NCBI GenBank assembly: GCA_022614795.1
Contig: JAKEHX010000081.1
Coordinates: 1 to 5,027, forward strand
Source of the DNA: Planctomycetaceae bacterium
Lineage (GTDB): Bacteria; Planctomycetota; Planctomycetia; Pirellulales; Pirellulaceae
Length of the DNA: 5,027 nt
Direction: 5' to 3'
Part shown: positions 1 through 5,027 of the stretch, in pieces
How positions within the stretch are numbered: position 1 is the stretch's first letter
Layout of the letters: every line of letters starts with the position of its first letter
Program-made: the position numbers and the translations under genes
The notes under the pieces: model-generated
Seen by the model: only the letters and a program-made list of their open reading frames with translations
Told to the model about the DNA's origin: nothing
Databases searched by the model: none

Positions 1-502
1 CGTGTGCCCCGGGACCACCTTGCGCCTGATTACCGGCGATTACGCTGTTGGCGACAATAACGTGAGCGCCCAGGTTGTAGATGCCGCCGCCCTGATTGGC
101 CTTGCCTTGAGTCAGATGCAGCCCGGACACGGTCACATCGGTCGCGGCGCCCAAGACGAAAAAGATGCGGCTCGTGTTATTGCCGCTCACCGCGATTTTG
201 TCGGCGCCAGGACCGTTGATCGTTACGTCGCCTACGACGGTTAGCTGGCCGGTCGTCAATGTGATGGTGCCGCTCAGACCCGGCGTGAATTGGATGACGT
301 CGGCGCCGGGAATCAAATTGGCCAGCAGCACCGCGCGGCGCAGCGAGCCAAAACCGCTGTCATTTAGGTTGAGGACTGTGAATGTGCTCGGCAACGTGCG
401 ATCTTCCAGCACCAGGATGCGCGGCACAAACGACGCGCGCCGGCGCTCGGGCTTGCGGGCGAGTTTTCGCTTCAGGGCGTCCAGCAGGGTAGTGACAAAC
501 AT
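1..502 (-). CDS. N-terminal part of a large secreted right-handed beta-helix (CSLREA/Pmp-like) protein, cut by the window edge
   Basis: Reading down from the ATG at 502-500, the frame stays open for 167 codons to the window edge, so the C-terminus is missing. Residues 1-28 are very basic (KRKLARKPERRR). They are followed by LVLEDRTLPST (30-40), a motif that resembles the N-terminal sorting segment (LEPR-XLL-like) of long planctomycete surface proteins; no classical hydrophobic signal peptide is seen. Residues 41-62 contain TFTVLNLNDSGFGSLRRAV and then LLAN, which fits the CSLREA-type 'GSLR.AI..AN' start of extracellular beta-helix proteins. After that come short beta-strand repeats (TITLTTGQLTVVGDVTI; DVTVSGLHLTQG) and a GGGIYN motif (138-143) like the GGAI/FxxN repeats of polymorphic outer membrane proteins. 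The start is supported by an AAAGGAG site 7 bases upstream. A surface or adhesive role is inferred from the family. The exact function is unknown, and the full length is probably far beyond what is seen. Confidence 0.85.
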   Translation of the reverse strand, partial: MFVTTLLDALKRKLARKPERRRASFVPRILVLEDRTLPSTFTVLNLNDSGFGSLRRAVLLANLIPGADVIQFTPGLSGTITLTTGQLTVVGDVTINGPGADKIAVSGNNTSRIFFVLGAATDVTVSGLHLTQGKANQGGGIYNLGAHVIVANSVIAGNQAQGGPGAH

Positions 503-509
503 GGGATGA

Positions 510-516
510 CTCCTTT
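510..516 (-). promoter_or_regulatory. Shine-Dalgarno site of the beta-helix gene
   Basis: On the minus strand this reads AAAGGAG and lies 7 bases before the ATG at 502. It decides the start of the truncated beta-helix gene; a purine-rich site at this distance is close to ideal. Confidence 0.75.
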
Positions 517-528
517 GGCTGGAAATGC

Positions 529-551
529 CTCGGCAACCGCGACGTGCCGAG
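529..551 (-). promoter_or_regulatory. Possible hairpin in the leader of the beta-helix gene
   Basis: CTCGGCA and TGCCGAG form a perfect 7-bp inverted repeat with a 9-base loop. It ends 27 bases before the start codon and 13 bases before the Shine-Dalgarno site. In the mRNA it would fold as a small stem-loop next to the ribosome binding site. No T-run follows it, so it is not an intrinsic terminator. A regulatory role is only inferred, and such a repeat can arise by chance in GC-rich DNA. Confidence 0.3.
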
Positions 552-719
552 CACAAACGTCTAGGAAACGTTGCAACTCGTGCTTGCGAATCGGGAACCG
601 TTGCCGGGAAGTATGTTAGTCCAAGTCCAATGGAGGACAACGGGGCGGGCAAGAAATGTCTTCCTAAACAAATCAAGTGCGAACCCTGGTCAACCTCGCC
701 CTGCCGGCATCAACACGCC

Positions 720-2102
720 TCAATCCTTCTCCGCCCCATCGACCGGTTCCAGAAGCGGCAAGCTGCGTTTGCCGCAGGTCGTTTCGAACAACTTGTTGCC
801 GGTGACGTGGAAGACGTGGGGCAGTCGGGTCTTTGAGCCGGCGGTCAGCTGGCTCGTGTCAATCCCGTGAACCCACAAGTCGATAAAGGTCAGGTCGGCG
901 GCGGCGGCGTCGGAGGGTGTCGGCGCAGTGGGATGCCACACGCGGACGATGGCGTCGCGCTTACCGACAACTTCCAGCACCAGGATCGCACCCTTCACTC
1001 CCAGTCCCTCTCCCGAAGGAGGAGAGGAGGACAGGATACCCTTGTCGCCTTTCTTCGGCGGCAGCGGGAGCTGCGGGAGCGGCGCGGTGGGACCGGCCCA
1101 TCGCGCCGTGTTGATGGCGAAGTACAGGTTCTCGAACGGCGGCGCTTTGCGGCTCGCGTACCAGTAACGGAAGCTGCCGTCCGCCAGGCGGGCCACACAG
1201 CCGCTGCCGACATAGTTCGACTCCCAGGGACGTTTCGGATCGGGGATCAGCACCGGGTTTTGCGGGTGTTTGTGCCAATGCAGGCCGTCAAGGCTAACGG
1301 CAAAGCCGACGGCGGTTGTCTGCCGCCGCACCGCCGAATAATAGCTGCCATACCACATCAAATAGACGCCATCGATCTTGAGCACCGTCGGATAGACCAG
1401 CACCTCGGCTTCCCACTCCTGGCTCAGTTGCAGCACGGGCCGGTCGGTCACCTTCCACGCGCGGCCATCGGCGCTGGCGGCATGGCGAATCACCCACGGG
1501 CGCTTGCTGACGTCGCTGTACCACATGTCGTAGCCCCGTTCAGACTTGAGGACGGTCGGGCAATAGACGTGATCGAGCAAGGGCGGCGACGGCTTGGCCC
1601 AGTCGATGCCGTCGGCGCTGGTCGTTTCGTGCAAGGTATGCAGGCCGCCCTTGGCCAGGTTGGCGGCGCTATGCCACATGCGGAGCTTGCCGTTTTCGCG
1701 AACGACGGCGCCGTCGCCTTGGCGCAACAGCGCGGGCGTCAGCACCGAAAGGATGCCGTCGTCGAACTCGAGCACGGGGTTTTGCGGATGCCGCTCGAAC
1801 GCTTTGCCGTCTTTGCTCGTGGCCAACCCGAGGCGAAAGACACGAGTTGCGCGCGTGCCGCGTGAACCGCAATACCACAGCAGGTAACGGCCTTTTTCCT
1901 CGATTACGGCGGGCGCGAAGATGTGCATGTCGTCGAATTGGCCGGCGGCGCCGAGGGAGATGATCGGGCCGGCGACATCCTTTTCCCAGAGCTGCGGCCC
2001 GAGCCACTTGGCCAAGGCGCGCGGCGGTTGCGCCACGGCTGGACTCGCAAGGCCTAGCGCTGCCCATATGGCTGCGAAACAAAGGGAGGACTTGATTCTC
2101 AT
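720..2102 (-). CDS. Secreted five-bladed beta-propeller protein, glycosidase-like (GH43/GH32-type fold), with a C-terminal domain
   Basis: The 460-residue product begins with a signal peptide: MRIKSS, a hydrophobic core, and an AVA cleavage site after residue 24. Five propeller repeats follow, each with an aromatic 'xWYxS'-type strand and often 'A.S.DG..W': LLWYCGS (74-80), RMWHSA (141-146), DMWYSD (192-197), LMWYGS (248-253) and YWYAS (313-317). Blades 1 and 4 share the exact string HPQNPVL (105-111, 279-285). This is the architecture of GH43/GH32/GH130-like five-bladed propellers; D58/D59 ahead of blade 1 could be an active-site acid, but no substrate can be assigned. From about residue 371 a second domain follows (AILVLEVVGK, LWVHGIDTS, VFHVTGNKLFETT, SLPLLEPVD), of a kind I recall from planctomycete secreted proteins. 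A proline/glycine-rich linker (about 341-370) separates the two and includes a degenerate palindromic repeat (358-370). The ATG has no clear Shine-Dalgarno site, but it overlaps the stop of an upstream reading frame as ATGA, which suggests translational coupling. A carbohydrate-active role is plausible but unproven; it could be a non-catalytic propeller. Confidence 0.85.
   Translation of the reverse strand: MRIKSSLCFAAIWAALGLASPAVAQPPRALAKWLGPQLWEKDVAGPIISLGAAGQFDDMHIFAPAVIEEKGRYLLWYCGSRGTRATRVFRLGLATSKDGKAFERHPQNPVLEFDDGILSVLTPALLRQGDGAVVRENGKLRMWHSAANLAKGGLHTLHETTSADGIDWAKPSPPLLDHVYCPTVLKSERGYDMWYSDVSKRPWVIRHAASADGRAWKVTDRPVLQLSQEWEAEVLVYPTVLKIDGVYLMWYGSYYSAVRRQTTAVGFAVSLDGLHWHKHPQNPVLIPDPKRPWESNYVGSGCVARLADGSFRYWYASRKAPPFENLYFAINTARWAGPTAPLPQLPLPPKKGDKGILSSSPPSGEGLGVKGAILVLEVVGKRDAIVRVWHPTAPTPSDAAAADLTFIDLWVHGIDTSQLTAGSKTRLPHVFHVTGNKLFETTCGKRSLPLLEPVDGAEKD
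991..1030. repeat. Degenerate palindromic repeat, translated in frame inside the propeller gene
   Basis: The plus strand shows C-rich sequence (CCCTTCACTCCC, then CCCTCTCCC) followed by a G/A-rich arm. CCTCTCC (1007-1013) and GGAGAGG (1021-1027) form a 7-bp stem around a 7-base loop. The composition and order (C-rich arm, CCTCTCC stem, GGAGAGG) match the left half of the element at 3643-3729, with point changes and a one-base indel. It is read on the minus strand as SPPSGEGLGVKG (residues 360-371), which parallels SPEGRGEGVRG in the hydrolase gene. It lies exactly in the linker between the propeller and the C-terminal domain. Confidence 0.6.
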
Positions 2103-2220
2103 CGGTTTAATTGCAGGGGTTGCGGCACTTGCCGAGTATTGTTGTTCAGGCTCTTCAGAATCTCAATGAATTCAGGGTGTTGCTGGATAGCGTCGAGATC
2201 CCAAGATGTCTTCAGCGCCC
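2099..2220 (-). pseudogene. Out-of-frame C-terminal tail of the TPR protein
   Basis: In the minus-strand frame shifted +1 from the TPR gene, this stretch encodes ALKTSWDLDAIQQHPEF followed by IEILKSLN and a short tail. It matches the usual end of TPR regions in planctomycete kinase-like proteins, roughly 'L..D.DLD.LR..PEF..LL..L'. The annotated frame instead ends in the unremarkable GAEDILGSRRYPATP. Dropping one base, for example from the CCC at 2218-2220, joins the two frames into a 234-residue protein. That protein's TGA (2101-2099) overlaps the next gene's ATG as ATGA. The cause could be a real inactivating mutation or a sequencing or assembly error. Confidence 0.55.
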
Positions 2221-2804
2221 ACGCGTTCTTGTACTTGCTGCAGCGTCTTGAGTGCCTGGGCAGTGTAGGCCGCGCGCTCGTCGGTGCCGGCAGTTTCGGC
2301 CGTGCTGCACAGCGCGTAAGCGCGGGCCACGTCAAGGAGCATTTCGGCATCGACATTCTTGGCCGCGCTCAGTTTTACCGCGAACTCCACAGCGCGGGTG
2401 TGATCGCCGGCGGCGGCCAGGGCCAGCATCAGTTCGGCCTGGCGGCGCGCGTTGCTGGGATTGAGCATTTTCTCGCGAATGATCTGGGCCTGGCGAAAGT
2501 AGTCTTCGGCCAGGTACAGCAAAACGTAGAAGGGTTTCGACGGGCCGCCAAACTCCGCGCTGGGATGGTGCAAGATGTCCTCGCGAACCTGGAGCGCCTC
2601 CTGGTAATGCTTCAAGACGGCCTCCAGATCGCGGTCGGCTTCCATGGTGATATCCCCCATGTTCAGCAAGATCGCTGCCAGGTTGCCGCGCGAGGCGTCG
2701 CTGCCTTTCTTGATGATGATTCGCTGCCGGGCAATTTCCAGTCCCTTGGTGAATTGCTCCTTGGCTTTTTTCGCCTCGCCCAGTTCCTGGAACAACTTCC
2801 CCAT
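2172..2804 (-). CDS. Short tetratricopeptide-repeat (TPR) protein, probably a frameshifted fragment
   Basis: The 210-residue product is alpha-helical with TPR-like pairs: LFQELGEAKKAKEQFTKGLE (4-23), then LAAILLNMGDI (42-52) and AVLKHYQEALQVREDIL (62-78), and later DVARAYALC and AYTAQALKTLQQVQ. The order 'NLA..L..MGD', 'HYQEAL', 'HHP', 'ARAYAL' and 'AALKTL' resembles the TPR region found behind planctomycete serine/threonine kinases; no kinase domain is present. TPRs bind proteins and are scaffolds, so no reaction is assigned. There is no signal peptide, so a cytoplasmic site is expected. The ATG at 2804 is the first one after three in-frame stops in the preceding 96 bp, and no Shine-Dalgarno site lies ahead of it. 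This suggests a fragment lacking its original N-terminus, or translation coupled to the upstream hydrolase gene. From about residue 196 the frame looks wrong, because the family-like C-terminus lies in the +1 frame (2220-2099). Whether it is expressed is uncertain. Confidence 0.55.
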   Translation of the reverse strand: MGKLFQELGEAKKAKEQFTKGLEIARQRIIIKKGSDASRGNLAAILLNMGDITMEADRDLEAVLKHYQEALQVREDILHHPSAEFGGPSKPFYVLLYLAEDYFRQAQIIREKMLNPSNARRQAELMLALAAAGDHTRAVEFAVKLSAAKNVDAEMLLDVARAYALCSTAETAGTDERAAYTAQALKTLQQVQERVGAEDILGSRRYPATP

Positions 2805-2900
2805 GAGCGGTTGAATAGTACCGCGCCGAAATCCTGCGCCCAGTCAAAAATAGTTGTCCTATCACTGCTGCGCCGCGCTTCTGGGATCGGGAACCAACAA

Positions 2901-4988
2901 CTAGCGAGAGCGGTTTCCCACGGCCGCGGACGCGCGCGCCGATGCGATGGCCGCGGTGATAGGCAGCTCGATGAAGCTGCTCTGTTTGGGGGCGTGATAG
3001 ACCCGTTGCGTCGCTTTGCGGTATTCGCCTGGCTTCGCCCAGAAGATATTGGGCACGAAGGTCTGCGGATTGCGGTCGTAGAGCGGGAACCAACTCGACT
3101 GAATTTGCACCATGATCCGGTGCCCCGGCAGGAAAACGTGGTTGGCCGTCGGCAGGGCGAAGCGGTACAGGAGCGGCGTGTCCGGGGTGATCGCCTTGGC
3201 CGTGGCGAAGCTCTCGCGATAGCGGCCGCGGAAAATGTCGGCGGCGATCATCAGCTGATAGCCGCCCATGACGGCATCGCCGCCCACCTCGTCGGGATAG
3301 ACGTCGATCAGCTTGACGACCCAATCGGCGTCGGTGCCGCTCGTGGAAGCGACCAGGTTGGCGATGGGTTCGCCCGCGATCTTCATCGGCGCGGTCAGCT
3401 TGTCGGAGATGAACGTTACGACATCCGGACGCCCAGAGGCCTCGCGCTGATCGTCAACGAGCCAACGTGGCCAGGGATTGCCTTCTTCGTAGCCCATCGG
3501 CTGAATGGGGCGACGGACGAAGGGGACCGGTTTGGCCGGATCGGAGATGTACTCCTCGAAAGCCGCATCGCCGGGCTTCGGAGACTCATGACTCAGTTTC
3601 AAGCCGGCGCGGAGATAGAGCGGCGTCATTTTGCCGGCTTTGCCCCTCACCCCTTCCCCTCTCCCCTCGGGGGAGAGGGGTTTCTTCTGCTCCCCTCTCC
3701 CCTCGGGGGAGAGGGGTAGGGGTGAGGGGGGCGGCCAAGCCGAATAACGGCGCCAGGCGTTCGTTCCCGTCTCGAACGCGGTGACGGGGGCGATGTCGGC
3801 CTTTGGGGCGCCGTCTTGCAGATACTGGGCGAGAAACGGACCGAGGATTCTCTTGCGGAAGTAGAGCGCGGTGTCGCTGCCGAATTTCACGGCGCCCAGC
3901 GAACTGCCGTTGCCGATCATCTGGCCATGATGCCACGGGCCGATGACCAGAAAGACCTTGTCGTTGGCCGTATCCTTCGGTTCGATCGCCTTGTAGACGG
4001 CGGGGGCGCCGTAGATGTCTTCCTGGTCCCACAAGCTGTGGACGAGCAGCACGGGCGTTTTCAGCGGCTGCGCGGCCAGCAGCTTATCGACGGCTTGATC
4101 CCGCCAAAAGGCGTCGTAGGCAGGATGCTCGACGAGCTTGTTCCAAAAGCCCAGCTGATCGAGGCCGCGGCGGCGACCCAGTTCGCCGGCCGAGCCCGCT
4201 TGCATCCACATGTCGTATTCGTCGTTGTGACTCCGCCACCACTTGGCCTCACCCTTGCGCGTGGCGACCTGATTGTAAATCCAGCTAGCACCGATCTGAC
4301 GGAAGGCCCCGTAGTGGAACCAGTCATCGCCAATCCAGCCGTCGACCATCGGATTCATCGGCGCCGACACCTTGAGCGCCGGGTGCGGATCGACGAGCGC
4401 CATCAAGGGAAGGAAGCCGTTGTACGATATCCCCAGGATGCCGACTTTGCCATTGCTCTCCGGGACGTTCTTGACGAGCCAGTCGATGGTGTCCCAGGTA
4501 TCGGTCGCATGATCGACCGGCGTCGGGTTCTGCGGGCCGCGCAAGGGGCGATTGACGATGTAGTCCCCCTCGGAACCGTGCTTGCCGCGCACGTCCTGCA
4601 CGACGCGAATGTAGCCGCCTTCCAGGACCACGTCGAGCGCGTGGTCGTAGCCGTTCAGGACTGGCCCAAGGTGAGCGCTCTCGGCGTGGGTCGTGAGCTT
4701 GTCAGCGCTATAGGGCGTCCGTGTCAGGAGAATCGGCGCCCCTTTCGCGCCCTTCGGAATTAAGATGACGGTGTGCAGCTTGACGCCGTCGCGCATGGGA
4801 ATCATCACCTCGCGCCGAGTATGGTCGAAGCTGTCGTTCTTCGGCGTGAACTTGGCTGGGATCTCGCTCGGCAACTCCGGATACGTCGCAGGCGGCTTTT
4901 TCTCGGTTTGGGCCAGCGCCGGTGCGGCGAACAATGCAGTCCCAAATACCGATAAGAGCAGCGACGGCGCAAGCGTCTTTAGCTTCAT
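2901..4988 (-). CDS. Secreted alpha-amino-acid ester hydrolase (CocE/NonD, peptidase S15 superfamily)
   Basis: The 695-residue product starts with a signal peptide (MKLK, hydrophobic core, ALA cut after residue 26), so it is exported. The N-terminal alpha/beta-hydrolase domain has the nucleophile S188 in GILGISYNG, the acid D321 in HSLWDQEDIYG and the base H354 in GPWHHG. D222 (GDDWFHYGAFR), E323 and D324 form the carboxylate cluster that binds the substrate amino group in alpha-amino-acid ester hydrolases. As I remember the Xanthomonas citri enzyme (S174, D208, D307, E309, D310, H340), every spacing agrees: +34, +133 and +33. The family (EC 3.1.1.43) hydrolyses alpha-amino acid esters and can acylate beta-lactam nuclei. 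A helical cap follows the nucleophile strand (about 235-305), and a jelly-roll domain like PepX_C occupies about 455-675 (YLRAGLKLS, EEYISDPAKPVPF). The oddity is a low-complexity stretch at about 421-449 (two PLSPEGRGE copies), encoded by a palindromic repeat that breaks the usual 'WPP...LYL' linker. The triad is intact, so activity is plausible. The start has a strong Shine-Dalgarno site. The natural substrate is unknown; cocaine-esterase or glutaryl-acylase relatives are less likely given the carboxylate cluster. Confidence 0.88.
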   Translation of the reverse strand: MKLKTLAPSLLLSVFGTALFAAPALAQTEKKPPATYPELPSEIPAKFTPKNDSFDHTRREVMIPMRDGVKLHTVILIPKGAKGAPILLTRTPYSADKLTTHAESAHLGPVLNGYDHALDVVLEGGYIRVVQDVRGKHGSEGDYIVNRPLRGPQNPTPVDHATDTWDTIDWLVKNVPESNGKVGILGISYNGFLPLMALVDPHPALKVSAPMNPMVDGWIGDDWFHYGAFRQIGASWIYNQVATRKGEAKWWRSHNDEYDMWMQAGSAGELGRRRGLDQLGFWNKLVEHPAYDAFWRDQAVDKLLAAQPLKTPVLLVHSLWDQEDIYGAPAVYKAIEPKDTANDKVFLVIGPWHHGQMIGNGSSLGAVKFGSDTALYFRKRILGPFLAQYLQDGAPKADIAPVTAFETGTNAWRRYSAWPPPSPLPLSPEGRGEQKKPLSPEGRGEGVRGKAGKMTPLYLRAGLKLSHESPKPGDAAFEEYISDPAKPVPFVRRPIQPMGYEEGNPWPRWLVDDQREASGRPDVVTFISDKLTAPMKIAGEPIANLVASTSGTDADWVVKLIDVYPDEVGGDAVMGGYQLMIAADIFRGRYRESFATAKAITPDTPLLYRFALPTANHVFLPGHRIMVQIQSSWFPLYDRNPQTFVPNIFWAKPGEYRKATQRVYHAPKQSSFIELPITAAIASARASAAVGNRSR
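3655..3681. repeat. Hairpin unit 1 of the palindromic repeat
   Basis: This is the first of two identical 27-bp units. Its core (3656-3680) is a perfect 11-bp stem (CCCCTCTCCCC/GGGGAGAGGGG) around a TCG loop. On the minus strand it encodes the second PLSPEGRGE copy in the protein. Confidence 0.85.
3691..3717. repeat. Hairpin unit 2 of the palindromic repeat
   Basis: This is identical in all 27 positions to the unit at 3655-3681. The start-to-start distance is 36 bp, a multiple of three, so both units are read in the same frame and give the same PLSPEGRGE peptide. Identity between the copies points to recent duplication or gene conversion. Confidence 0.85.
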
Positions 4989-4995
4989 GATGTTT

Positions 4996-5001
4996 CCTCC
5001 C
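4996..5001 (-). promoter_or_regulatory. Shine-Dalgarno site of the ester hydrolase gene
   Basis: On the minus strand this reads GGGAGG and sits 7 bases before the ATG at 4988. It is the strongest ribosome binding site in the window and fixes the start ahead of a clean signal peptide. Only 26 bp of further upstream sequence is present, so the promoter lies outside the window. Confidence 0.8.
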
Positions 5002-5027
5002 GGAAGCCGACTGATCGTTCTGTAGGA

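Larger units (their letters stand above)
503..719 (-). other. Intergenic leader between the propeller gene and the beta-helix gene
   Basis: This 217-bp gap holds no credible gene and probably carries the promoter and 5' leader of the beta-helix gene. The best sigma-70-like match on the minus strand is TTGTCC (640-635), a 16-base spacer and TAACAT (618-613), four of six matches in each box; this is weak evidence. A perfect 7-bp inverted repeat lies at 529-551, and a short direct repeat AAACGT occurs at 555-560 and 566-571, about one helical turn apart. No GC hairpin followed by a T-run (an intrinsic terminator) was seen after the propeller gene on the minus strand. Confidence 0.35.
3643..3729. 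repeat. 87-bp compound palindromic repeat inside the hydrolase gene
   Basis: The outer arms are 24 bp: 3643-3666 begins CCCCTCACCCC, and 3706-3729 is its reverse complement at 23 of 24 positions. Within lie two identical 27-bp direct repeats (3655-3681 and 3691-3717), 9 bp apart. Each is itself a palindrome, with stem CCCCTCTCCCC, loop TCG and stem GGGGAGAGGGG. Read on the minus strand it stays in frame and encodes PSPLPLSPEGRGEQKKPLSPEGRGEGVRG in two pieces (residues 421-449). Such C-rich/G-rich palindromes resemble dispersed REP-like elements of bacterial genomes. In-frame insertion into a gene recalls the Rickettsia palindromic elements, but no homology to those is claimed. Confidence 0.85.

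Noticed and set aside
165..509. 114-codon plus-strand open frame over the beta-helix gene
   Set aside because: It opposes a frame with a good Shine-Dalgarno site and clear CSLREA/GGGIYN motifs, and has no features of its own.
867..1865. 332-codon open frame on the plus strand
   Set aside because: It is antisense to the propeller gene, which has a signal peptide and clear repeats. This frame is Arg/Gly/His-rich without recognisable domains.
2818..2860. Promoter-like TTGACT...TACTAT ahead of the TPR gene
   Set aside because: The spacer is 21 bases, too long for a normal sigma-70 promoter, and the -10 box would sit only about 10 bases before the start codon.
2139..3719. 526-codon open frame on the plus strand
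   Set aside because: It lies opposite the TPR and hydrolase genes, shows no family motifs and ends in the translated palindrome. It is a shadow of GC-rich codon use on the minus strand.
3643..3729. Possible intrinsic terminator or CRISPR-like repeats
   Set aside because: The hairpins lie inside an intact coding sequence and no proper T-run follows on the coding strand. Only two units with a 9-bp gap exist, so it is not a CRISPR array.
3816..4763. 315-codon open frame on the plus strand
   Set aside because: It is antisense to the catalytic domain of the hydrolase, whose active-site motifs settle the coding strand.

Overview
The window reads as chromosomal DNA from a GC-rich planctomycete, probably of the Pirellulales/Gemmatales type. 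This is inferred from three protein traits. The first is an N-terminal 'LVLEDRTLPS' sorting-type motif ahead of a beta-helix protein. The second is a TPR protein ending like the TPR tails of planctomycete kinases. The third is a secreted beta-propeller protein with a C-terminal domain of a kind I associate with planctomycetes. No rRNA, tRNA, CRISPR array, transposase or phage gene is visible.

All supported genes lie on the minus strand, so transcription runs from high to low coordinates. First (4988-2901) is a secreted alpha/beta-hydrolase. Its catalytic triad and carboxylate cluster match alpha-amino-acid ester hydrolases (CocE/NonD, peptidase S15 superfamily). After 97 bp comes a short TPR protein (2804-2172) that lacks a visible ribosome binding site and seems to lose its frame near its 3' end. 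Its natural-looking C-terminus continues in the +1 frame and ends in an ATGA overlap with the next start. Next (2102-720) is a secreted five-bladed beta-propeller protein resembling glycosidases, with an extra C-terminal domain. After a 217-bp gap, the first 167 codons of a probably large extracellular right-handed beta-helix protein run off the left edge (502-1).

The most unusual feature is a GC-rich palindromic repeat inside coding sequence. In the hydrolase gene, an 87-bp element (3643-3729) holds two identical 27-bp hairpin units within longer inverted arms. It is translated in frame as a Pro/Gly/Arg/Glu-rich loop just before the C-terminal domain. A shorter, diverged relative (991-1030) lies in frame at the domain boundary of the propeller gene. 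Both look like mobile palindromic elements tolerated inside proteins.

The genes do not form a recognisable pathway. Three of the four are predicted to be exported, which suggests envelope or extracellular functions. Close spacing suggests the hydrolase, TPR and propeller genes may be co-transcribed. The beta-helix gene has its own leader and a good Shine-Dalgarno site. I saw no clearly new multi-gene system.
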